DNA from: Bacteroidia bacterium
Lineage (GTDB): Bacteria > Bacteroidota > Bacteroidia > Flavobacteriales > Flavobacteriaceae
DNA: 5,409 bases
Assembly (NCBI GenBank): GCA_030431085.1
Contig: JAUIJW010000166.1
Coordinates: forward strand, 1 to 5,409
Direction: 5' to 3'
Shown here one piece after another: positions 1-5,409 of the stretch. A model generated the notes under the pieces. It had not been told where the DNA came from and made no database searches. It saw only the letters and a list, made by a program, of their open reading frames with translations. The position numbers were made by a program, and so were the translations under genes. How positions within the stretch are numbered: the stretch's first letter is position 1; the number at the start of each line of letters is the position of its first letter.

Positions 1-1309
1 CTTCTGCACCAATCAATCCAAACATATTGGGTTCACCAGGTTTAGCACTTAAATCGTCCATCTCATTATTGAGAAAAAAACCAGCCTCCTCCACATAAAC
101 CTTTGAACCAAAACCACCATTTAGTGTTGTGGTTACAGCCACTGCATTACCATGTGAATCTACAATAGAATAATGTGTAGTTTGATCACTTTCTGTAACC
201 TCTATATTACCGTGACCAACTTCATGCGACGGTGTGGCTTGATGCCAAGAAAAATTAGCCATTCTTTTATTGATATAACTATTTGATATAAGTTGGTTTA
301 CCAGAATATCTACAAAATCAGGATCCCCTAAATAAAAGGCCCTATCAGCATATGCTCTGCGTTCTGCCTCTGTCAATAATTGAATATACTCTAATGAATT
401 ATGCTTATAATTTGACACTTCAAACGGTTCTATTCCTTTTAGTATTTGTGCCAAACAAATACCACCACTAGATGGAGGTGCCATAGAAATAACACGTGCA
501 TTTTTATAATTAAAAACAACAGGGTCACGCCATTTTGCTTCGTATAATTCTAGATCTTTATGCGTGATAATACCACCTAAATTCTGAATTCTATCTACCA
601 GCATTTTTGCCGTTTCGCCTTGGTAAAACTCTTCTTTACCATGATCTCTAATGCGCTCTAAGGTTTCTGCCAATTTTAAATATTTAATCGTATCGCCTTG
701 AAACCATTCTTTATCAAGTTCAATGGTATTTTTATTCGCTTTTAGAAATAATTTTCTATAATAATTCAAACTCCTGGCTTGTTTTGCAGTGACCACAACC
801 CCTTTTTTTGCTAAATCTATCGCAGGTTGAATAAGATCTGTAAAGGGTAGCTTTCCAAATTTTTTATGTATTTCGAATACTCCAGCTATAGTACCCGGTA
901 CACCAACTGCCATAGCTCCTAAGGTGCTTTTATCTGGAATTACTTCTCCGTCAGCATCTAAATACATGTCTCTATGTGATGCCAAAGGTGCTTTCTCTCT
1001 AAAGTCTAATGTTCCAATCTCTCCATCCTTCATCCTATACACCATAAAGCCACCACCGCCAATATTTCCGGCAACCGGATAAGCCACTGCCAATGCTAAG
1101 TGTGTGGCAACCATAGCATCAAAAGCATTACCTCCTTGTTTAAGTATATCTACCCCAATACTTGAAGCCTCTTGTCTTGCACTAACAACCATCGCCTTTT
1201 GTGCCACTACACCTTTACTCTTTTTGGTAGAAGATGTTTTAAATGTACAACTCGAAACCAGTATCAGTAAGGCAATAAATATCCCGATTTTAACCTTGTA
1301 AATTCGCAT
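1..1309 (-). CDS. ggt: Gamma-glutamyltransferase (glutathione hydrolase) lipoprotein precursor, C-terminus cut by window edge
   Basis: Gamma-glutamyl hydrolase/transpeptidase of the Ntn-hydrolase superfamily, acting on glutathione and other gamma-glutamyl compounds outside the cytoplasm. I read 436 codons from ATG at 1309 with no stop; the family is usually about 550-580 residues, so roughly the last fifth is missing. Residues 1-20 form a lipoprotein signal with lipobox VSSC, lipidated Cys at 21. GGNAFDA (59-65) and DFREKAP (102-108; Arg104 matches E. coli Arg114) are family hallmarks. The self-cleavage site is visible as Q376/T377-T-H-Y-S, so Thr377 becomes the N-terminal nucleophile of the small subunit, followed by GNAVAVTTTLN (Asn397) and NNEMDDLSAKPG (Asp419), matching E. 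coli Asn411 and Asp433. The later SS/GSPGG oxyanion segment lies outside the window. The start overlaps the 3' end of acpH by 20 bp, suggesting co-transcription and possibly translational coupling. Identification is secure; membrane anchoring is inferred from the lipobox. Confidence 0.97.
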   Translation of the reverse strand, partial: MRIYKVKIGIFIALLILVSSCTFKTSSTKKSKGVVAQKAMVVSARQEASSIGVDILKQGGNAFDAMVATHLALAVAYPVAGNIGGGGFMVYRMKDGEIGTLDFREKAPLASHRDMYLDADGEVIPDKSTLGAMAVGVPGTIAGVFEIHKKFGKLPFTDLIQPAIDLAKKGVVVTAKQARSLNYYRKLFLKANKNTIELDKEWFQGDTIKYLKLAETLERIRDHGKEEFYQGETAKMLVDRIQNLGGIITHKDLELYEAKWRDPVVFNYKNARVISMAPPSSGGICLAQILKGIEPFEVSNYKHNSLEYIQLLTEAERRAYADRAFYLGDPDFVDILVNQLISNSYINKRMANFSWHQATPSHEVGHGNIEVTESDQTTHYSIVDSHGNAVAVTTTLNGGFGSKVYVEEAGFFLNNEMDDLSAKPGEPNMFGLIGAE

Positions 1310-1892
1310 TAATTTCGTTTAATTTTTGATTTGAAAAGGTACATAACTTTTTAAAAAACTCATTGAAATCTCCATCAAAATCTTGATAATTTTTTTTTAA
1401 ATCTTTAATCGCTAAATCCATTTTAGAAATTCCTTTTGTTCTACGATTCATTCCGTTTAAAACACTTTCGATTCCATCTAATGTGGCATAACTGGTAAGC
1501 CAATCTCCGTTTATCATATAGGGCATCATTTGTTTAATCTTAGGAGGTAAAATAGATTTGTTATCTATTAATAAACCATAAAAATCTTGGCTAAACTCTA
1601 TTAAAGGTTGATTAGAAAACTTAGACCAATTGGCTGCTAAAAAATGATCATAAAATATGTCAATGATTACGCCCTTATAATGACGGTATTGGTCTTGCAA
1701 TCTTAACTTACTTGTTTTAAATATATTATCATTATCTGTAAACCAATCTATCTGCCGATGTAAAAGAATACCGGCCTGTATTTCTTGTGGATATTCTTTA
1801 TAGGCACTCCCTTTAATACTATCGGCAATAAACCCGCCAATTTTTATATTAGGATTGTTTCCAGAAAGATATATGTGTGCTAAATAATTCAA
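1290..1892 (-). CDS. acpH: Acyl carrier protein phosphodiesterase (AcpH family), TTG start
   Basis: Predicted cytoplasmic phosphodiesterase that removes the 4'-phosphopantetheine group from holo-ACP, giving apo-ACP. From a TTG codon at 1892 the product is 200 residues, close to the 193 of E. coli AcpH, and begins MNYLAHIYLSG, the family's N-terminal signature (MNFLAHLHL in E. coli). An ATG at 1949 would only add 19 residues (MSLYWFIFHNLSHIFNQKI) with no family resemblance, so TTG is preferred. Conserved blocks follow: GGFIADSIKG (Asp24, same position as in E. coli), LLHRQIDWFTDN (44-54), IDIFYDHFLAANW (77-89, metal-site-like Asp/His) and WLTSYATLDGIESVLNGMNRR (131-151). These acidic and His residues fit the metal-dependent hydrolase proposed for the family. 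It is the first gene of a likely two-gene unit with ggt and is divergent from rocD. A run of nine A (coding strand) lies in the Leu-Lys-Lys-Asn codons at 1390-1398. The family call is strong; exact substrate is by homology. Confidence 0.88.
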   Translation of the reverse strand: MNYLAHIYLSGNNPNIKIGGFIADSIKGSAYKEYPQEIQAGILLHRQIDWFTDNDNIFKTSKLRLQDQYRHYKGVIIDIFYDHFLAANWSKFSNQPLIEFSQDFYGLLIDNKSILPPKIKQMMPYMINGDWLTSYATLDGIESVLNGMNRRTKGISKMDLAIKDLKKNYQDFDGDFNEFFKKLCTFSNQKLNEINANLQG

Positions 1893-2065
1893 TATTTTTT
1901 GATTAAAAATGTGTGATAAGTTATGAAAAATAAACCAGTATAGAGACATCAGGATATTTGTTAAATTGATGATTTTTTACAATAAATTTTGATAATTTTG
2001 CTGTAATGAGGATGATTTCTCTCCGTAAAGAAGGAATTTCGAAATATTCATTTAAAATCACATTC
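1893..2065. promoter_or_regulatory. Divergent intergenic region between acpH and rocD
   Basis: An AT-rich 173 bp spacer between two divergently transcribed genes; it should hold both promoters. On the plus strand there is one good -7 candidate (annotated separately). On the minus strand I found no exact TAnnTTTG upstream of acpH; the nearest is TATTTTTC (1932 to 1925), without a convincing -33 partner. No strong hairpin, riboswitch-like structure or clear operator palindrome stands out. Confidence 0.6.
1993..2000 (+). promoter_or_regulatory. Candidate Bacteroidota -7 promoter element for rocD (TAATTTTG)
   Basis: TAATTTTG matches the Bacteroidota housekeeping -7 consensus TAnnTTTG at every fixed position. 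The nearest -33-like TTG is at 1966-1968, 24 bp upstream, somewhat longer than the usual spacing of about 19-21, so the promoter may be weak or the call wrong. It would place transcription start near 2006, leaving a leader of about 60 nt before the ATG at 2066. This also argues against the in-frame ATG at 2006, which would sit at or before the transcript's 5' end. Confidence 0.35.
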
Positions 2066-3304
2066 ATGATTACAACTAAAAACAGTGCTACAGCCAACGC
2101 CATGGCTTTAGAGGATAAGTATGGTGCTCATAACTATCATCCTCTACCTGTAGTTTTAGAGAAAGGCGATGGTGTTTTTGTGTGGGATGTTGAAGGCAAA
2201 AAGTATTACGATTTTCTTTCTGCCTATTCTGCTGTAAATCAAGGTCATTGCCACCCTAAAATTATAAATGCTCTAACAGAACAAGCTTCAACATTAACAT
2301 TAACGTCAAGAGCTTTTTTCAACGACAAACTAGGCACTTACGAAGAATTTATGTCTAATTATTTTGGTTTCGACAAAATCCTTCCAATGAATACTGGTGC
2401 CGAAGCGGTAGAAACGGCCATTAAGCTTTGTAGAAAATACGCTTATGAAAAAAAAGGTGTTCCAGAAAATGAAGCAAAAATTGTAGTTTGTGAAAATAAT
2501 TTTCATGGGAGAACCACCACAGTAATTTCATTTTCAAATGATGAAGGTGCTAGAAAAAATTTTGGACCATACACTCCTGGTTTTACCAAAGTACCCTACA
2601 ATGATTTAGAAGCCTTAGAAAATACATTAAAAACCACTAAAAATATTGCTGGTTTTTTAGTAGAACCCATACAAGGTGAAGCCGGAGTTTATGTCCCGGA
2701 TGAAGGTTACATCAATAAGGCCAAGGCTTTGTGTGAACAATATGGTGTTCTATTTATTGCCGATGAGGTACAAACAGGTATTGCCAGAACTGGCCAATTA
2801 CTTGCTGTAGACCACGAAAATGTTAAACCAGATATTCTTATCTTAGGTAAAGCACTTTCTGGTGGTGTTTATCCAGTTTCTGCGGTTTTAGCCAATAATG
2901 ATATTATGGAAGTCATAAAACCTGGTCAGCATGGTTCTACTTTTGGTGGTAACCCATTGGCAGCTGCAGTGGCCACAGCAGCTCTCGAAGTTATTCAAGA
3001 AGAAAATTTGGCTGAAAACGCCGAAAAACTCGGTCAATTATTTAGAAAAGAGCTTAGCGCTTTCGCCGCAACTCATCCCATCATTAAATTGGTTCGAGGT
3101 AAAGGATTGCTCAATGCCATTGTTATAGATGATACTGAAGATAGTTCTACGGCATGGGATATCTGTATCAAACTTCGAGATAATGGTCTTTTAGCTAAAC
3201 CAACCCATGGCAATATCATTAGATTTGCACCTCCGTTAGTAATGACTAAAGATCAATTGATGGACTGCGTAAATATTATTAAGAAAACCATTCAAGAATT
3301 TTAA
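2066..3304 (+). CDS. rocD: Ornithine aminotransferase (ornithine--oxo-acid transaminase)
   Basis: PLP-dependent class III aminotransferase transferring the delta-amino group of ornithine to 2-oxoglutarate, giving glutamate 5-semialdehyde (pyrroline-5-carboxylate) and glutamate; cytoplasmic, linking arginine/ornithine breakdown to proline and glutamate. The product is 412 residues, normal for bacterial enzymes. Near the N-terminus HNYHPLPVVL (Tyr24) and FLSAYSAVNQGHCHPK (Tyr54) match human OAT Tyr55 and Tyr85, the ornithine-binding and specificity tyrosines, distinguishing it from acetylornithine or GABA aminotransferases. NTGAEAVETAIK (109-120), NNFHGRT (Arg149, human Arg180), FIADEVQTGIARTG (Asp233 for the PLP ring nitrogen), LGKALSGGVYPVSA (Lys262, the PLP Schiff-base lysine) and GQHGSTFGGNPLA (287-299) follow. 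The ATG at 2066 is chosen because homology begins soon after it and the 20 residues added by an upstream ATG at 2006 look like non-coding leader. It is monocistronic: a terminator follows directly and both neighbours are on the other strand. Confidence 0.96.
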   Translation: MITTKNSATANAMALEDKYGAHNYHPLPVVLEKGDGVFVWDVEGKKYYDFLSAYSAVNQGHCHPKIINALTEQASTLTLTSRAFFNDKLGTYEEFMSNYFGFDKILPMNTGAEAVETAIKLCRKYAYEKKGVPENEAKIVVCENNFHGRTTTVISFSNDEGARKNFGPYTPGFTKVPYNDLEALENTLKTTKNIAGFLVEPIQGEAGVYVPDEGYINKAKALCEQYGVLFIADEVQTGIARTGQLLAVDHENVKPDILILGKALSGGVYPVSAVLANNDIMEVIKPGQHGSTFGGNPLAAAVATAALEVIQEENLAENAEKLGQLFRKELSAFAATHPIIKLVRGKGLLNAIVIDDTEDSSTAWDICIKLRDNGLLAKPTHGNIIRFAPPLVMTKDQLMDCVNIIKKTIQEF

Positions 3305-3309
3305 ATAAG

Positions 3310-3333
3310 AAAACGAGGCAAATGCCTCGTTTT
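3310..3333. terminator. Bidirectional rho-independent terminator between rocD and the Fnr-like gene
   Basis: Perfect 11 bp inverted repeat AAAACGAGGCA / TGCCTCGTTTT separated by AA; realistically a 10 bp stem with an AAAT loop. The GC core (CGAGGC/GCCTCG) ends in a T run on the plus strand, and reading the minus strand gives CGTTTTCTTATTT after the stem. It starts 6 bp after the rocD stop codon, and its far end shares one base with the stop codon of the convergent regulator gene, so it can terminate both transcripts. Confidence 0.9.
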
Positions 3334-4022
3334 TAATATCCTTCTGTTAAATGTTGTAATCTTTCTTTTTCTAAAACTTTTATCCGCTTACCCTTTAATA
3401 AAATAAAGCCTTCTTTTTTAAATTCTGACAATAACCTAATCGTAGACTCTGTAGCTGTGCCAATAGCATTGGCAATTTCTTCTCTGGTTAGGGTTACAGA
3501 AATAAACCCTTCATTGTCTACTCCAAAAATATTTTCAAAAAAAAGCAAAGCTTCTGCCAGTCTTTCTTTTACAGTTTTTTGAGCCATATTGGCCAAATTA
3601 GAATTGGCCTCATCTAAATCGTCACAAATAGACTTTGTTAATGTAAACGAAAAATCAGCGTTTTTCTTAAACAACTCTAAAACTTCATCCTTAGGAATAA
3701 AGCACACTTCCATATCTTCTAAGGCCGTCACAGTTAAATGTGCTACAGAATTACTAATCACAGATCTGTGCCCTACAATCTCCCCTTTCTTTAGAAATCT
3801 AACTATTTGCTCTTTACCATTGGGTGTAAGTTTAGATAATTTACATTTACCATTGCGCAAACAATAAATACCTTTTAAGGCTGCTCCTTCACTAAAAATT
3901 GTATCACCTTTTTTAAATTGAAGCGATTTCTTGTTTCGATTTATCTCTTCTAATTCTTCTGCGTTAATTGAATTTAAAGCATTCAAATCACGTATTACAC
4001 ATTGTCGACAGCTAAAAGACAT
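3333..4022 (-). CDS. Crp/Fnr-family transcriptional regulator, FNR-like with partial iron-sulfur ligand set
   Basis: A 229-residue DNA-binding regulator of the Crp/Fnr family. The N-terminus has CRQC (Cys5, Cys8), then a cyclic-nucleotide-binding-like beta barrel (about 25-115, with KKGDTIFSEGAALKGIYCLRNGKCKL), a long dimerisation helix (about 122-160, SICDDLDEANSNLANMAQKTVKERLAEALL) and a C-terminal winged helix-turn-helix (LTREEIANAIGTATESTIRLLSEFKKEGFI, 178-207). Aligned without gaps to E. coli FNR, Cys5, Cys8 and Cys107 fall on cluster ligands Cys20, Cys23 and Cys122, while Asn14 sits where Cys29 should be. Recognition-helix residues Glu192 and Arg196 match FNR Glu209 and Arg213, suggesting a TTGA/TGA-type half site, but FNR Ser212 is Ile here. 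It is divergent from a CcoI-like copper ATPase gene, so control of microaerobic respiration is likely (inferred). The ATG at 4022 gives the full CxxC N-terminus. It could also sense another signal (redox or NO) than oxygen. Confidence 0.93.
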   Translation of the reverse strand: MSFSCRQCVIRDLNALNSINAEELEEINRNKKSLQFKKGDTIFSEGAALKGIYCLRNGKCKLSKLTPNGKEQIVRFLKKGEIVGHRSVISNSVAHLTVTALEDMEVCFIPKDEVLELFKKNADFSFTLTKSICDDLDEANSNLANMAQKTVKERLAEALLFFENIFGVDNEGFISVTLTREEIANAIGTATESTIRLLSEFKKEGFILLKGKRIKVLEKERLQHLTEGY

Positions 4023-4042
4023 AGATTAAATTTTCTCTTTGG

Positions 4043-4050
4043 CAAATCTA
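4043..4050 (-). promoter_or_regulatory. Candidate -7 promoter element for the Fnr-like gene (TAGATTTG)
   Basis: Read on the minus strand this is TAGATTTG, an exact match to the Bacteroidota TAnnTTTG consensus. It would place transcription start near 4037, giving a short leader of about 15 nt before the ATG at 4022. No clear TTG -33 element lies 19-21 bp upstream; the Fnr-type palindrome occupies part of that interval. Confidence 0.45.
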
Positions 4051-4058
4051 AGCAAATT

Positions 4059-4072
4059 ATGACATTTATCAT
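4059..4072. promoter_or_regulatory. Candidate Fnr/Crp operator (ATGAC-ATTT-ATCAT)
   Basis: A 14 bp imperfect palindrome with half sites TGA and TCA separated by 6 bp, exactly the geometry of the FNR box TTGAT-N4-ATCAA, matching it at 7 of 10 defined bases including both core trinucleotides. It is the only such site I noticed in the spacer between an fnr-like gene and a copper ATPase gene. Its centre is about 42-43 bp upstream of the start inferred for the ATPase transcript, the class II activation position, and about 28 bp upstream of that inferred for the regulator, which would suit repression. The AT-rich background means chance occurrence cannot be excluded. Confidence 0.5.
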
Positions 4073-4095
4073 TTTTTTATATTACATTTTTATGG

Positions 4096-4103
4096 CAAAT
4101 TTG
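4096..4103 (+). promoter_or_regulatory. Candidate -7 promoter element for the CcoI-like ATPase gene (CAAATTTG)
   Basis: CAAATTTG differs from TAnnTTTG only at the first base. Transcription would start near 4108-4109, leaving about 13 nt before the ATG at 4122. There is no recognisable -33 TTG at the proper distance, as might be expected at an activator-dependent promoter; the Fnr-type palindrome is centred at about -42. A weaker alternative, TACATTTT (4083-4090), also lacks a -33 partner. Confidence 0.35.
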
Positions 4104-4121
4104 TAAGCTCAACAAATATTT

Positions 4122-5409
4122 ATGAGCACAGACAAATGCTTTCATTGTGGCACCGATTGTGATAGAGAAAGTATCTCATTTAACAAAAAAGTTTTTTGCT
4201 GCAACGGATGTAAGACCGTGTATGAAATCTTAAACACTAACGAATTATCATACTATTACACCTTTGAAAAAAGTCCTGGAGCCATTCCTCAAAAAATAAA
4301 AGGTAGGTTTGACTACCTTGATAACGATAAAATAGTACAATCTCTTATTTCATTTAAAGATCATGAACTTACCGTTATCAATTTATACATACCTCACATT
4401 CACTGTAGTTCATGTATTTGGATATTAGAAAATCTAAACAAACTCAATCCAGGTGTTCATAATGCTTTGGTTGATTTCCCTAAAAAGGAAGCACGTATTA
4501 CATTTAAACATTCTATAATTTCTTTAAAACAACTGGCAGAACTATTGGCTTCAATAGGTTATGAACCCTACATTAGTTTAGAAGATGGTAAAGCGCAGAA
4601 ATCTAAAGTCAACAGAAAGTTAATCTATCAATTGGCGGTGGCCGGTTTTGCTTTTGGTAATGTAATGTTACTCTCTTTTCCAGAATATTTCACCCTAGAA
4701 GAGTTTTGGTTAGACAGATACAAACCTTTTTTTAGAAGTCTCATGATGGCTTTATCTATACCCGCTTTAGTCTATTCTTCGAGAGATTATTTTATTTCGG
4801 CCTATCAAGGTTTAAGTAAAAAAATTCTTAACATAGATGTTCCAATTGCTTTAGGAATTTTAGTCTTATTTTTAAGGAGTACTTACGAAATTCTAGCCAA
4901 TACAGGCCAGGGTTATTTCGATTCTTTAACAGGATTAATTTTCTTTCTTCTTCTAGGGAAATTTTTTCAGCAAAAAACTTATAGTTTCTTATCATTTGAG
5001 AGAGACTACAAATCCTATTTTCCAATTGCCATCACAAAAATTGAAAAAGATAAAACACTGAGTAACATACCTGTTCATGATATTGAAAAAGGAGATCGAT
5101 TACTTATTAGAAATGAAGAAATTATACCTGTTGACAGTATTCTTTTAAAAGGTAACGGACTCTTAGATTATAGTTTTGTAACTGGTGAATCTATGCCAGT
5201 AGATAAAAAATCTGGTGACAAATTATTTGCTGGAGGCAAACAAACTGGAGAAGCGATTGAGGTTGAAGTTTTAGAAGCTGTATCACAAAGCTATCTTACC
5301 CAACTGTGGAGCAAAGATGTTTTTACCCAAAACGATGAAAAGAATCTTCAATCACTTACAGATTCTATCAGTAAGCATTTTACGCTTATCATTCTTTCTA
5401 TTGCTTTAT
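4122..5409 (+). CDS. ccoI: Heavy-metal P1B-type ATPase, CcoI/FixI-like (copper export for cbb3 oxidase assembly), N-terminal half only
   Basis: Inner-membrane metal-pumping P-type ATPase; 429 complete codons are present and the gene runs off the right edge (family members are about 800 residues). Domains in order: an N-terminal cysteine-rich metal-binding domain (Cys6-x2-Cys9, Cys13, Cys26-Cys27-x2-Cys30) typical of the CcoI/FixI branch; an HMA domain (about 82-152) with metal-binding HIHCSSC (Cys95, Cys98); four membrane segments at about 167-186, 203-220, 240-258 and 264-282; and the actuator domain (about 283-415) with the dephosphorylation motif TGES (354-357) after IIPVDSILLKG. The next membrane helix begins near 419. 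The CPC-type metal site, DKTGT phosphorylation motif and ATP-binding domain lie outside, so Cu specificity cannot be checked directly. The ATG at 4122 preserves the complete Cys-rich N-terminus. The divergent Fnr-like gene and the family context suggest a role supplying copper to cbb3 cytochrome oxidase; a general copper exporter (CopA role) is the alternative. Confidence 0.9.
   Translation, partial: MSTDKCFHCGTDCDRESISFNKKVFCCNGCKTVYEILNTNELSYYYTFEKSPGAIPQKIKGRFDYLDNDKIVQSLISFKDHELTVINLYIPHIHCSSCIWILENLNKLNPGVHNALVDFPKKEARITFKHSIISLKQLAELLASIGYEPYISLEDGKAQKSKVNRKLIYQLAVAGFAFGNVMLLSFPEYFTLEEFWLDRYKPFFRSLMMALSIPALVYSSRDYFISAYQGLSKKILNIDVPIALGILVLFLRSTYEILANTGQGYFDSLTGLIFFLLLGKFFQQKTYSFLSFERDYKSYFPIAITKIEKDKTLSNIPVHDIEKGDRLLIRNEEIIPVDSILLKGNGLLDYSFVTGESMPVDKKSGDKLFAGGKQTGEAIEVEVLEAVSQSYLTQLWSKDVFTQNDEKNLQSLTDSISKHFTLIILSIAL

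Larger units (their letters stand above)
4023..4121. promoter_or_regulatory. Divergent control region between the Fnr-like gene and the CcoI-like ATPase gene
   Basis: A 99 bp, strongly AT-rich spacer between two divergent starts. It carries a perfect minus-strand -7 element, a near-consensus plus-strand -7 element and one Fnr-type palindrome between them, each listed separately. The two -7 candidates lie in similar same-orientation stretches (GGCAAATCTAAGC from 4041 and GGCAAATTTGTAAGC from 4094). No Shine-Dalgarno sequence is evident before either start. Confidence 0.7.

Noticed and set aside
1104..1301. Plus-strand 65-codon open frame
   Set aside because: Lies wholly antisense to the conserved N-terminal part of ggt; no start signal or family resemblance.
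2006..2065. Upstream in-frame ATG extending rocD by 20 residues
   Set aside because: The extra residues have no family counterpart, and the candidate -7 element at 1993-2000 puts transcription start at about this codon.
1921..2103. Minus-strand 60-codon open frame with a hydrophobic start (MALAVALFLVVIM)
   Set aside because: Antisense to the rocD start and the divergent intergenic region; the apparent hydrophobic helix is the complement of rocD codons, and there is no promoter or homology to support it.
2287..2306. Short tandem-looking repeat (ACATTAACATTAACG)
   Set aside because: Encodes the normal Ser-Thr-Leu-Thr-Leu-Thr segment of ornithine aminotransferase; too short to mean anything as a repeat.
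2931..3128. Plus-strand 65-codon open frame inside rocD
   Set aside because: Out-of-frame shadow of the conserved GSTFGGNPLA region of rocD.
3589..3867. Plus-strand 92-codon open frame
   Set aside because: Antisense shadow of the Crp/Fnr-family gene, whose protein is clearly the real product.
4828..5025. Minus-strand 65-codon open frame
   Set aside because: Antisense shadow of the membrane part of the P-type ATPase gene.
1..5409. Possible novel defence, mobile or RNA-based system
   Set aside because: Every long open region belongs to a recognisable family, intergenic spaces are short and explained by promoters or a terminator, and there are no repeat arrays, transposase fragments or tRNA-like structures.

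Overview
This 5.4 kb window looks like an ordinary chromosomal stretch from a member of the Bacteroidota, most likely a marine-type Flavobacteriaceae. The evidence is the low GC content, the lack of recognisable Shine-Dalgarno sequences before the starts, TAnnTTTG-type -7 promoter elements, and the style of the proteins. I see no mobile element, CRISPR array, tRNA or rRNA.

Layout. On the minus strand at the left are a gamma-glutamyltransferase lipoprotein gene (ggt, C-terminus outside the window) and, upstream of it and overlapping it by 20 bp, an acyl-carrier-protein phosphodiesterase gene (acpH) that very probably starts at TTG. A 173 bp intergenic region separates acpH from the divergent plus-strand gene for ornithine aminotransferase (rocD, complete). 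rocD ends at a compact bidirectional hairpin terminator shared with a convergent Crp/Fnr-family regulator gene on the minus strand. About 100 bp beyond the regulator's start, on the plus strand, begins a heavy-metal P-type ATPase gene of the CcoI/FixI type, cut by the right edge.

How the genes fit together. The Fnr-like regulator and the CcoI-like copper ATPase form a divergent pair around a short control region. That region holds an Fnr-type palindrome (TGA-N6-TCA), placed where it could activate the ATPase gene and repress the regulator. In related bacteria this arrangement usually leads into the cbb3 cytochrome oxidase genes (ccoS, ccoN, ccoO, ccoP), so the right edge is probably the start of a microaerobic respiration cluster; this is inference because those genes lie outside the window. 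The regulator keeps three of the four cysteines that hold the iron-sulfur cluster in E. coli FNR, with Asn at the fourth position. ggt (glutathione and peptide breakdown), acpH (phosphopantetheine removal from ACP) and rocD (ornithine catabolism) are housekeeping metabolic genes with no obvious shared pathway.

I did not find a convincing undescribed system. The most interesting points are the divergent Fnr/CcoI control region and the cluster-ligand pattern of the regulator.
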